Origin: Comamonadaceae bacterium
GTDB taxonomy: Bacteria; Pseudomonadota; Gammaproteobacteria; Burkholderiales; Burkholderiaceae_C
DNA: 43,914 bases
Assembly (NCBI GenBank): GCA_947503685.1
Contig: CANNEW010000002.1
Coordinates: forward strand, 1-43,914
Direction: 5' to 3'
The translations under genes were made by a program, and so were the position numbers. Below, piece after piece: positions 25,355 through 33,481 of the stretch (position 1 is its first letter; each line of letters begins with the position of its first letter). The notes under the pieces were generated by a model, which ran no database searches, had not been told where the DNA came from, and saw only the letters and a program-made list of their open reading frames with translations.

Positions 25355-26268
25355 GCGCTTGCCACCCCATTGCCCGAATCGCTGGGCGCTGCCAAGGAGG
25401 CCGCCTGCCGTTTGCCGCAGTAGTCGCTGTCCGAACAGGCAAACATCCGTCCCCCTTGGTCGTCCATCAGCACTTCGTCCAGGAAGCTTTCACGCGATCC
25501 GCACAGTTCGCAGGCCTGGCCCCAACGCTGTACCTCAAACGGGTGGTCTTCAAAGCCAAGACTTTCTACCGGCGTGTAGGGCGGCACCGCGTAAATGCGT
25601 TTTTCCCGACCGGCGCCAAATAGCTGCAAGGCGGGGTTGAGATGCATCTTGGGGTTGTCAAACTTGGGGATCGGCGAGGGCGACATGATGTAGCGGCCAT
25701 TGACCAAGACCGGGTAGTCATAGGTGGTGGCAATATGGCCATAGTGCGCCAGGTCTTCAAACAGGTTCACATGCATCAAGCCGTACTCTTGCAAGGCGTG
25801 CAGCTTGCGGGTTTCGAACTCGCGCGGCTCCAGGTGTTGCATAGGCTCTGGCACTGGCACCTGGTAGACCAATATTTGGCCTTCGCGCAAGGGAGTCTCC
25901 GGAATGCGGTGGCGGGTCTGGATAATGCTGGCGGCCAGGGTGTCTGTGCTCACTTGCACGCCGGTGGTGCGCTGAAAAAACCGCCGGATGTTGACCGCAT
26001 TGACCGTATCGTCCGAGCCCTGGTCTATCACTTTGAGCACATCCTGGGGCCCGATCACCGAGGCCGTCACCTGGATACCACCGGTGCCCCAACCGTAGGG
26101 CAATGGCATTTCGCGCGAGCCAAAGGGCACTTGGTAGCCCGGAATAGCCACCGCTTTGAGAATGGCGCGGCGGATCATGCGCTTGGTGCGCTCGTCCAGG
26201 TAGGCAAAATTGATGTGCGGGTCGCGCATCACGCCCACGGGCTGGGCCTGGACTTCAGTCGGCTGCAT
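25351..26268 (-). CDS. phnJ: Carbon-phosphorus lyase PhnJ (radical SAM)
   Basis: This 305-residue protein is the catalytic subunit that uses S-adenosylmethionine and a [4Fe-4S] cluster to cut the C-P bond of ribose-1-alkylphosphonate-5-phosphate. Cysteines 253, 256, 278 and 284 (CELCGS, FACSDSDYC) reproduce the 3-22-6 spacing of the E. coli cluster and catalytic cysteines. GTGGIQVTASVIGP is also conserved. The ATG at 26268 is preferred over an upstream TTG. It overlaps the end of phnI by 14 bases and phnK by four. Confidence 0.96.
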   Translation of the reverse strand: MQPTEVQAQPVGVMRDPHINFAYLDERTKRMIRRAILKAVAIPGYQVPFGSREMPLPYGWGTGGIQVTASVIGPQDVLKVIDQGSDDTVNAVNIRRFFQRTTGVQVSTDTLAASIIQTRHRIPETPLREGQILVYQVPVPEPMQHLEPREFETRKLHALQEYGLMHVNLFEDLAHYGHIATTYDYPVLVNGRYIMSPSPIPKFDNPKMHLNPALQLFGAGREKRIYAVPPYTPVESLGFEDHPFEVQRWGQACELCGSRESFLDEVLMDDQGGRMFACSDSDYCGKRQAASLAAPSDSGNGVASA

Positions 26269-27349
26269 CGCTAGGTTCCTGGTTGGCAAAGGCCTGGCGC
26301 ATCTTGCGCACCAGATCGAGCTCGGACTGGAAGTCCACGTAGTGCGGCAGCTTTAAGTGCTGTACAAAGCCCGAGCTCTCCAGGCTGTCACTGTGCGACA
26401 AGACAAACTCTTGCATCTGCGCCGGCGATGTCACCGCCTCGCCCAAATCTTCTGCCCGTAATGCGCGGTCTACCAAGCTCATGGCCATGGCCTTGCGTTC
26501 GCTGTGGCCAAAGGCCAGGCCGTAGCCGCGCGTGAACTGTGGCGGCTGCGTTTGGCTGCCTTGAAACTGGTTGATCATCTGGCACTCGGTCAGTGGCAGG
26601 TCGCCGATGGAAATGCTAAAGCCCAGTTCCTCGGGGGTAATGCACAGCTCTACCGTGCCAAAGCGGATCTCGCCCACAAAGGGGTGGGTTTCTGAGTAGC
26701 CGCGCTGGGTGGAGTAGGCCATCGCCAGCAAAAAGCCTTCGTCGGCGCGCGCCAAATTTTGCAAGCGTGCCGAGCGGTCTGCCGGAAAGCGCAATGGCTG
26801 GCGCGTCAGGTCAAACGGATCGGGGTCGCCGGCCGGTGGTTCCTGGGTTTCCAGCAGACTTTCGTGGTGCAGCAAGTCCACCACGCGTGGCATAGCTTCG
26901 GTGCTGGGGGTTTCGAGCCGCGCCGAGGCCAGGGTGTTGCCGCTTGCCAATAGGCTGAAATCGAGCAGGCGCTGGGTGTAATCGTAGGTCGGGCCAAGCA
27001 CCTGGCCGCCAGGCAGGTCTTTGAAAGCAGCGGATATGCGCCGCGCAATCTGCATTTTTCCGGTATCTACGGGCTCGGTGTAACCCAGGCGCGGCAAGGT
27101 GGCGCGGTAGGCGCGCAGCAAAAATATGGCTTCGACCAAATCACCCGCGCTTTGCTTGATGGCCAGCGCAGCCAGTTGCGGGTCGTAGACCGAGCCCTCG
27201 GTCATCACCCGATCCACACCCAGTCTCAATTGCTGGCAAATTTGCGCAACGCTCAGTTCCGCAACGGCTGGGTCGCCCCGGCGTTCCTGGGCCAGCAAGT
27301 CATAGCTGGCCAAAATAGCAGATTCGCCCCCTTTGACTGCAACATACAT
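26255..27349 (-). CDS. phnI: C-P lyase core subunit PhnI
   Basis: This 364-residue subunit, with PhnG, H and L, exchanges the base of a nucleoside triphosphate for a phosphonate. The start MYVAVKGGESAI is the typical PhnI N-terminus and fixes the ATG at 27349, five bases past the phnH stop. The conserved central block LGPTYDYTQRLLDFSLLASG and a later EVRFGTVELC-like segment (GEIRFGTVELCITPEELGF) are present. Confidence 0.95.
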   Translation of the reverse strand: MYVAVKGGESAILASYDLLAQERRGDPAVAELSVAQICQQLRLGVDRVMTEGSVYDPQLAALAIKQSAGDLVEAIFLLRAYRATLPRLGYTEPVDTGKMQIARRISAAFKDLPGGQVLGPTYDYTQRLLDFSLLASGNTLASARLETPSTEAMPRVVDLLHHESLLETQEPPAGDPDPFDLTRQPLRFPADRSARLQNLARADEGFLLAMAYSTQRGYSETHPFVGEIRFGTVELCITPEELGFSISIGDLPLTECQMINQFQGSQTQPPQFTRGYGLAFGHSERKAMAMSLVDRALRAEDLGEAVTSPAQMQEFVLSHSDSLESSGFVQHLKLPHYVDFQSELDLVRKMRQAFANQEPSDAAD

Positions 27350-27354
27350 GGCGT

Positions 27355-27972
27355 TTATGTCTCCAATAAGGTGGTGCGTGGCAGGCCCACCAAGGACAGG
27401 CCATGGGTGAACAAGAAGTCCACGCCGCAAGGAAAGTGCGCTTGCTCGGCCTGCCGCTGGGAACAAAAATCCTGGGCGAGACCGCCTATGTGCAATTGCG
27501 TCCTGCCCGCAATGCCCGGCCCGCGCAGGCTCCAGCCAGAACCTTGGGTTTGCAAACTGTCTACTTGTACGACACAGGTGGCGGACAGGTCGGGGTATTC
27601 GGCGCTGCCTTGGGCGAAGCTGGCTAAGGGCGGTAATTCGGCGGCTTGTGCCACCCACGCAAAGTCGGCCTGCGCCGGGTCTTGCACAATCGAGCAGCCA
27701 GTGTGAAAGCGCAGCCAGGCCGCGGCGTCACTGTGGGTAAAACCGTCGGAGAGCCAGAGTTTGCAGTCTTGGTCGAGCAGGGCCAACAGCAAGGCCGCTG
27801 CCGCTGGGTGCGCACCGCAGGGCGCTTGCATCCCCTTTAGCGGCCCCGACGCATCCATCACCGCAATGCGCCCAGGCAAGGAGAGCGCGTCCAGCGCATG
27901 GCGAAACACGCTTTGGCTGCACAGCGCGGGATCGGCAAAGCCGCGTCCTAGGTCATTGAGTTGCGCTTGCAT
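27355..27972 (-). CDS. phnH: C-P lyase core subunit PhnH
   Basis: This 205-residue protein matches PhnH, a PLP-transferase-like fold without the cofactor and structural partner of PhnG, I and J. The FRHALDALSLPGRIAVM block near the N-terminus and CGVDFLFTHGLSLVGLPRTT at the C-terminus are typical. The ATG at 27972 shares one base with the phnG stop. A longer open frame upstream is phnG in another frame. Confidence 0.93.
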   Translation of the reverse strand: MQAQLNDLGRGFADPALCSQSVFRHALDALSLPGRIAVMDASGPLKGMQAPCGAHPAAAALLLALLDQDCKLWLSDGFTHSDAAAWLRFHTGCSIVQDPAQADFAWVAQAAELPPLASFAQGSAEYPDLSATCVVQVDSLQTQGSGWSLRGPGIAGRTQLHIGGLAQDFCSQRQAEQAHFPCGVDFLFTHGLSLVGLPRTTLLET

Positions 27973-28496
27973 CAGAAGGTACTTTCTTGGCCCTGGCCAT
28001 CGCCGGCTTCGCGCGCCACGGTAAAAAACTCTACCCGCGTGGCCTGGGCTTGGGCGTTTTTTTGCTGGGCTTGGGCGCTTAGCATTTGGTGCAAGGGTTG
28101 CACCAGCAGACGGTCCCACTGCGCATGCAGTAAGGGATCTTGCAACAGGGCGTCGCCCAGCGCGGCCAATTGTGCGTGCCGGTGCGAGCTACCCATCACA
28201 TAGGCGACGCCCACTTGCTGGCAGCCAGTGCGGACCGGATCGGGCTTGAGCACGCAGCGGGTCACGCTGACTTCCCCCAGGTTAAAGCGCTGCCCGCTAC
28301 CGCCGGCGCGCCCTTGAACCATCATCAGGCCAGTCTCCGTGGGCCGCAGCCATTGCAGCTCGCCTTCGCATTGGGGGGCTAAATGGGTTTCTAGCCAAGG
28401 CAGCGGGGCACGTGCCAACAATGCCATCCAGATCGATCGGGCCGCCGAGCCCGAGGGCTGAGCATCGGTGGCGGGGGCGTAATGGGTGTGCAACAT
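27972..28496 (-). CDS. phnG: C-P lyase core subunit PhnG
   Basis: This 174-residue protein carries the PhnG pattern: WMALLARAPLPWLETHLAPQ, then RPTETGLMMVQGRAGGSGQR and FNLGEVSVTRCVLK. It is the first gene of the minus-strand phn operon. The 77 bases between it and the divergent DUF1045 gene must hold both promoters. A short direct repeat AAGTCT/AAGTCT is visible there on the minus strand, but its 8-base spacing does not match the 11-base period of a Pho box. No phnF regulator gene accompanies the operon. Confidence 0.93.
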   Translation of the reverse strand: MLHTHYAPATDAQPSGSAARSIWMALLARAPLPWLETHLAPQCEGELQWLRPTETGLMMVQGRAGGSGQRFNLGEVSVTRCVLKPDPVRTGCQQVGVAYVMGSSHRHAQLAALGDALLQDPLLHAQWDRLLVQPLHQMLSAQAQQKNAQAQATRVEFFTVAREAGDGQGQESTF

Positions 28497-28573
28497 GGAT
28501 GGGTTAGCCTTCGAGGCCGAGACTTTAAGACTTTCTTGTTTCTTTTTTGTGACTCTACGCGCCGCCACTTAGC

Positions 28574-29287
28574 ATGAATGATATTGCCGCCTACCGCCAT
28601 GCCGCCTATTTTTCCCCGGCACCCGACAGTGCTGCTTGGCTTTTGGGCGCCCAATGGCTGGGCCGTTGCCCCCGCAGCGGAAAAAATTTAGCCCAGCCCG
28701 TGCCTGATTATTGGAAACCCTCATTTTTTGCGCAGATTACGCGCGAACCCAGGCGCTACGGCTGGCACGCCACCTTAAAAGCGCCTTTTGTGCTGGAGAG
28801 CGGCTACGCCCAGGCGGACTTGCAAGCGCGTTTTGTGGCCTTAGCTACAAGTTTCAATCAGGCATTCACGCTGCAGATGGAAGTGGCCCAGGTGGGCAAT
28901 TTCCTGGCCTTGGTGCTCAGGCAGCCTTGCCAGCCTTTGCAAGATGTGGCGCGGGCATGCGTGGAGCAGCTCCACGCTTGCGCTGCGGCTTTGCTGCCTA
29001 GCGAGGTGGCGCGCAGAAGCCGTGGTGGTTTGAGCCCACGCCAGCAAGCGATGTTGGCGCAATGGGGCTACCCCTACGTATTGGAAGACTTTGTTTTTCA
29101 CATGACGCTGACCGGCCCTTTGGACAGCCTATCGGCCGTACAAACGGAGCAATTGGCTGGGCATGCGAGAAACTGGTTTGCGCCCTTGTTGGCGCAAGGC
29201 CTGTGTGTGGATGCCGTGTCTTGGTTCTGCGAAGCGCACGCGGGCGGGGATTTTCACTTTGTAGAGCGCTTTGGGTTTGCGTCATGA
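28574..29287 (+). CDS. DUF1045 2H-phosphoesterase of the phosphonate locus
   Basis: This 237-residue protein belongs to the DUF1045 family, found with C-P lyase genes. Its two H-x-T motifs, GWHATLKAPF (His65) and VFHMTLTGPL (His176), are the catalytic histidines of the 2H phosphoesterase superfamily, which act on cyclic phosphates and related esters. No phnP is visible in the locus. This protein is therefore a good candidate for opening 5-phosphoribosyl 1,2-cyclic phosphate, the product that PhnJ releases; that assignment is inference. Its stop overlaps the phnN start by four bases. Confidence 0.85.
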   Translation: MNDIAAYRHAAYFSPAPDSAAWLLGAQWLGRCPRSGKNLAQPVPDYWKPSFFAQITREPRRYGWHATLKAPFVLESGYAQADLQARFVALATSFNQAFTLQMEVAQVGNFLALVLRQPCQPLQDVARACVEQLHACAAALLPSEVARRSRGGLSPRQQAMLAQWGYPYVLEDFVFHMTLTGPLDSLSAVQTEQLAGHARNWFAPLLAQGLCVDAVSWFCEAHAGGDFHFVERFGFAS

Positions 29288-29877
29288 CGGTTGGCGTCAT
29301 CTATGTCATGGGCCCCTCTGGCGTGGGCAAAGATAGCTTGCTTAATTGGCTGCGCGCCCATGTTCGGGCTATGCCCAGCCCGCCTGCGCTGCGTTTTGCC
29401 CGACGCACTATTACGCGGGCTGCAGGTATCTCCAATGAAGACCACGAGCCCATTGAGGTCGATGCATTCTTGCAACTGGCTCAGGCCGGGGCTTTTGCGC
29501 TGCATTGGGAAGCCCATGGCCTGCACTATGGTTTGCGCCACGCAGAGATGCAGGGCGCTGGCTGGCTGATGGTCAATGGTTCACGCGCTTATGCCCCGCA
29601 GGCGCGTACACGCTTGCCGGGACTTACGGTGCTGCATGTGAGCGCACCCGATGCACTGGTGGGCCAGCGCCTGGCCGCGCGCCAGCGCGAAACGCCAGAT
29701 CAGGTACAAGCCCGCTTGCACAGGGCAAAGGCGCAAAGCGTCGACATGGAACCGGGCGATTTACACATTGTGAATGCCGGCAGCTTGCAGGACACCGCAT
29801 TGGCGCTGTGCCAGCTGTTGCAAGCCAGAACCGGCTTGGCTTTGCTCGCGGCAGATGCATCACCATCGGCTGGCTGA
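29284..29877 (+). CDS. phnN: Ribose 1,5-bisphosphate phosphokinase PhnN
   Basis: This 197-residue guanylate-kinase-like enzyme converts ribose 1,5-bisphosphate to PRPP, returning the C-P lyase sugar to nucleotide metabolism. The P-loop GPSGVGKDS is at residues 10-18. FARRTITRAAG and HWEAHGLHYGLR are the substrate-binding blocks typical of PhnN. The ATG at 29284 is set by overlap with the DUF1045 stop; the frame is open upstream without homology. Confidence 0.93.
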   Translation: MTVGVIYVMGPSGVGKDSLLNWLRAHVRAMPSPPALRFARRTITRAAGISNEDHEPIEVDAFLQLAQAGAFALHWEAHGLHYGLRHAEMQGAGWLMVNGSRAYAPQARTRLPGLTVLHVSAPDALVGQRLAARQRETPDQVQARLHRAKAQSVDMEPGDLHIVNAGSLQDTALALCQLLQARTGLALLAADASPSAG

Positions 29878-29916
29878 AATCGGGCCGGACGCATCCATCG
29901 CCCCGCCAAGCCGACC

Positions 29917-32223
29917 TTAAATCACGGTAACCGCAATGGCAGACTGGACAAACACTTCCAGCCCCAAGGCCTGGTTGAAATACGCGTTGTAGTTCTGCCC
30001 GTCCAAGGTCAGCTGGCCATGGGCCAACCAGCTTTGGTCGTTTGAACTGCCCCATTGCTTGCTCAGTGTGAGTTTGTCCGCACTGTCACCATCAATGCGC
30101 ATTTGTAGGTGGTCTTTAAAGGTGTCGGCAAAGGAAAAACTGTTTTCGACCCCCAACGCCAACACGTCTGCGATGGACACCTTGAGTGTTTGCGCTCCAT
30201 TGTCTCGCATATCCAGGTGGTTGATTGCACCCTGCCCGTCGCGTGCAGGCGTGAGGGTATAAAGCGACGACAGATCCAGAGTCTGTTCGCTCGCCAAAGC
30301 ATATTTACCGACAGACCCCACCAATTTCCCGGGCTCAAAGGCGCCGGAATCAATGGACGACGTGGTCAATAAAGAAATACTTCCCGTCAAATGTCTAAAG
30401 TCCCAAGCCTGTGCATTGGTTTTAAGCCATTCGTTACCCGCCTTGTCTACGAAACGGATGCTGAACTCACCAGATTCAAAGTGGTTTTGACCGTTCAGGT
30501 TCAAACTGCCCGTGGTCTGGGTAATTCCGTTGAAGGAATAAACCCCTTGTTCGTCGGCGTTAAAACTCATTCGGAGGTAGTCGAATGTGCCGGCCTGCGA
30601 GCTCTCAGCCGGATTATCAACCCTTGGCGTGCGCAAATCGATGGTGAATGCCTGGCTGCTGGCGCCCATCTGGTTTCCGGCCGTATCCACAATGTAGGAC
30701 TTGAGTACATAGCTAGTGGCGACCCCCTGGGTTCCCAATGGGACCGAGCTGCTGTCAAAGGCCCAGTCGCCGGCGCCAGAGGGTGTCAGGTATTGATACG
30801 TTACGATTTTGCCCCTGCTGTCCAGGACCTCGGTTAGCACACGGCCGGTGCTAGCGTCAAAGGCACCCGTTCCCGCGCTGCGCGTGACGGCGCCTGTAAA
30901 TGTCAGCAGTCGGTCGTTGCTAAGAAAGTCCGCTGCGCTAGTGCCCGTATCGGTCTGTAACAGGCCAATGTTCGGAACAAAAGCGGTGTTGGGATCGACT
31001 TGCCCATCCCATTTTTTTTGTGGCTGCGTATCGACGGTGACTTGACGCGTCGATGGCGCAGCAGTCAAACTATTGCCGGCTGTATCTGTCAATTGCGCTT
31101 TCAGGGTGTATTGCCCGTCAGCCAGCGGCAGCGCAGCACCTGACCAGGCCCAAGTCCAAATACCTGCGGTTTGAACCGGTTTAATGTATTGACTGGCCAC
31201 TACGAGCGCCTGTGCATCAAGCAGTTGTACTTGTAGCCAGTCATCGGGATTGAAGGCGGCACTGCTTGTATTGAGTGTGCCAGCCCAAGTCAGGGTGTTA
31301 TCACCCGTCAGGAAGTCCGCAGCGTCAAACCCCGTGTCCTGGCTGATCGTATCGATAGGCAGGCCCACGTTCTGGCTGGAACTGCTTGTGCTGGTGTCCA
31401 GAGTGAACGGGGTTCCGTCTGCGCTCGCGCTATTGCCTGCAGCGTCCGTTACGGTCACTTTGTAGTTCTGCACATTACCAACCAGTGCCTCGGTGATGGG
31501 GATCAGGAATTGGCCTTGCGGGTCGGCCCTGCCTTCATAGACCTTGCCGCCAATGGCAATTTTGACGATCGCATTGGCTTCGGTTGTGCCCGAAATGCGA
31601 GGTTTGTCATTGCTGGTGATATGGTCTGAATTACTCTGTCCAGTGTCATCGGCGCCGTAGAGTTGTGACTGCTTGATCGTAGGCAGCCTGACTTCGGAGG
31701 CGGTTTTACCGCCGCCGGCGGCCAGTGCACCAACTAACAACACAGGCGCTGCCAATAAGGGGTTGAGGCCAGCAGCAGCCACTAAGCCACCAAGGGCGGC
31801 AGGCTCTATAAATTCTTCTACGAGGATCTGCCCTGAACCCAAGGCCATGCCAGTGGTGGGGGTGCCATCGCCCATCTGCCCTAGGCTGCGTGACCATTCA
31901 CCGGATTCGGGAATGTAGGCGTGATAAACCCCGAATTGTAGTTCGCCAATTAAATCACTTTGCGATGCGCCGCTTGGGTTGTAGAAGTCAGTGATGATGA
32001 GATCGGCCTGCTCTCGGCCATCGAAGCCGATCCGCAGGTCCCGACCCTTTCGAATGACGCGAATAGTGTCCGGCGCCAGGCCGGTACTGCTGTCTACGAG
32101 TTGAAAGCGCGTACCGGGCAGGCCATTGACCGTCGTAGCGCCCAAGGATGTCGATGTATTGATCTCGACGAGGGTGGCAGCACCTTGGTCAGGGAGTATT
32201 TTGACTTTGTATGACTTTTTCAT
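29917..32223 (-). CDS. Ig-like repeat adhesin with BapA-type N-terminus
   Basis: This 768-residue protein starts with a BapA-prefix-like domain of about 120 residues, followed by an Ala/Gly/Leu-rich hydrophobic stretch (LGGLVAAAGLNPLLAAPVLL). Several bacterial Ig-like repeats follow. Two are clearly homologous: DTGFDAADFLTGDNTLTWAG and DTGTSAADFLSNDRLLTFTG. The C-terminal part (LDMRDNGAQTLKVSIADVLA, then DGQNYNAYFNQALGLEVFV) resembles the secretion-end domain of type I-secreted RTX/Bap adhesins. There is no Sec signal. It should be a surface adhesin, but no HlyB/HlyD/TolC genes are in the window. The gene lies 21 bases after an OmpA-family gene. Confidence 0.8.
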   Translation of the reverse strand: MKKSYKVKILPDQGAATLVEINTSTSLGATTVNGLPGTRFQLVDSSTGLAPDTIRVIRKGRDLRIGFDGREQADLIITDFYNPSGASQSDLIGELQFGVYHAYIPESGEWSRSLGQMGDGTPTTGMALGSGQILVEEFIEPAALGGLVAAAGLNPLLAAPVLLVGALAAGGGKTASEVRLPTIKQSQLYGADDTGQSNSDHITSNDKPRISGTTEANAIVKIAIGGKVYEGRADPQGQFLIPITEALVGNVQNYKVTVTDAAGNSASADGTPFTLDTSTSSSSQNVGLPIDTISQDTGFDAADFLTGDNTLTWAGTLNTSSAAFNPDDWLQVQLLDAQALVVASQYIKPVQTAGIWTWAWSGAALPLADGQYTLKAQLTDTAGNSLTAAPSTRQVTVDTQPQKKWDGQVDPNTAFVPNIGLLQTDTGTSAADFLSNDRLLTFTGAVTRSAGTGAFDASTGRVLTEVLDSRGKIVTYQYLTPSGAGDWAFDSSSVPLGTQGVATSYVLKSYIVDTAGNQMGASSQAFTIDLRTPRVDNPAESSQAGTFDYLRMSFNADEQGVYSFNGITQTTGSLNLNGQNHFESGEFSIRFVDKAGNEWLKTNAQAWDFRHLTGSISLLTTSSIDSGAFEPGKLVGSVGKYALASEQTLDLSSLYTLTPARDGQGAINHLDMRDNGAQTLKVSIADVLALGVENSFSFADTFKDHLQMRIDGDSADKLTLSKQWGSSNDQSWLAHGQLTLDGQNYNAYFNQALGLEVFVQSAIAVTVI

Positions 32224-32244
32224 GGTGGGGGGTGTGCGAGTTGG

Positions 32245-33342
32245 TCAATTTCTGGCGCCGTACACTATGATTTCAACGCGCCGATTAGGTGCGTGACACA
32301 ATTTACTGGCGGGTGTCAGATTCTTCGGACAATTGGTTTTGAGCAGGGAATCCTCACCTTGCCCTTCCACTTGAAAGCCCTTGAGCGCTTTGACTCCGCG
32401 GTCTCGCAGTTGGCGGGCCACTACCTCCGCTCGGGCTAATGACAAAGTACGGTTGGATTTGGGTTTTCCTATGGAGTCACTGTGGCCCACCACCCGGATC
32501 CGTTCCACCTGCTGGAAGTCGCTGATGAGTTGCTGGGCCATCACTTCGATGCTGTTGTAGCCCGAAGTTTTCAATTCGGTTTTGCCAAATTCAAAGAGCG
32601 CGTCACTCTGGAGTGCATAGGCGCGCGGCGCAGCGCTCTTGCGCATCGCTGCCGGGGTGAGGCTCACCGGGTCCGCAGGAACTAGCAGCTTTGCGGTCAG
32701 CCCGGGTGTCACCGGTGCGGACAGCACTGGCGCTGCGGTTTGAACGGGGGCACACCATTGGGCCGCAGGCGCGCGTGAAAGCACATGGGTTTGTTGGGCG
32801 GTGCGCGCGAGTTCTTGTTGCGCCGGGTCCGCTGCGACTTCAACGAGTTTCATGTCGGCAGGGTTGGCCTCGTTGACGCGCAAATAAAGCGTCTGACCTG
32901 CTTGCAGTGCCCAAGATTGTCCAGGCGATTCTTTGGCCTGGTGCATTTTTTTCGCATCGTCGTAGCCGGTTTGAATGGCGATAGCACCCGGTGCAGCGCA
33001 AAACTCGGAATAGCCCCCACCGAGCAATGCGGTGTGAAGACGGCTGTCAAGGTAAATATTGACCGGGTTCGTGTAGGCGCTTGCCGATTGGCGGTAAACA
33101 AAAATTCGGGCTTGCCGCTCCGGGGCAGCCATTGCCGTTTGGAACTTATTGCCGAATTTGGAGATAGGTACAGGCCCAGCGTTGCTTGCTGGCAACGCTG
33201 GCGCTGCGCTGGTCTGGGCCTGTAAGCCAGCCCCAGTTCCCAAGGTGCCAGTTACAAAAACAGTCCAAAAGACCGCACGCCGCAATGTCCAAAAAAGGGA
33301 TGTATTCAGGCTAAGTGCTTGCAAGTAAATTTTTTGGATCAT
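32245..33342 (-). CDS. OmpA-family envelope protein
   Basis: This 365-residue protein has a signal-like N-terminus (VFWTVFVTGTLGTGAGLQAQ) and a middle region without a named domain. A C-terminal OmpA/MotB peptidoglycan-binding domain follows (FEFGKTELKTSGYNSIEVMA, RIRVVGHSDSIGKPKSNRTL, SLARAEVVARQLRDRG, ending in NRRVEIIVYG). Such proteins often precede Bap-type adhesin genes and may hold or guide the adhesin at the outer membrane. It is the upstream gene of a two-gene operon with the adhesin. Confidence 0.87.
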   Translation of the reverse strand: MIQKIYLQALSLNTSLFWTLRRAVFWTVFVTGTLGTGAGLQAQTSAAPALPASNAGPVPISKFGNKFQTAMAAPERQARIFVYRQSASAYTNPVNIYLDSRLHTALLGGGYSEFCAAPGAIAIQTGYDDAKKMHQAKESPGQSWALQAGQTLYLRVNEANPADMKLVEVAADPAQQELARTAQQTHVLSRAPAAQWCAPVQTAAPVLSAPVTPGLTAKLLVPADPVSLTPAAMRKSAAPRAYALQSDALFEFGKTELKTSGYNSIEVMAQQLISDFQQVERIRVVGHSDSIGKPKSNRTLSLARAEVVARQLRDRGVKALKGFQVEGQGEDSLLKTNCPKNLTPASKLCHAPNRRVEIIVYGARN

Positions 33343-33481
33343 TGCTGGTTATAAATTTAAATAATACATATTATTACCATAATTGTATATATAAATGTAT
33401 GTCGTATCTGTGGCAATGCCAGCCTAGCGCGAGGTCGCCGACAATGCGACCTTCATCAACCTCCCGTAATCAAGGCTTGTG
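33343..33481. promoter_or_regulatory. AT-rich divergent intergenic region
   Basis: The stretch at 33345-33405 is far more AT-rich than its surroundings and includes the near-palindrome AATAATACATATTATT. It separates the divergent OmpA-family and sulfatase genes and should contain both promoters; individual boxes cannot be assigned with confidence. Confidence 0.45.

Noticed and set aside
28497-28573. Possible Pho box between phnG and the DUF1045 gene
   Set aside because: The AAGTCT direct repeat has an 8-base period, not the 11-base period of PhoB sites, and the core does not match TGTCA well.
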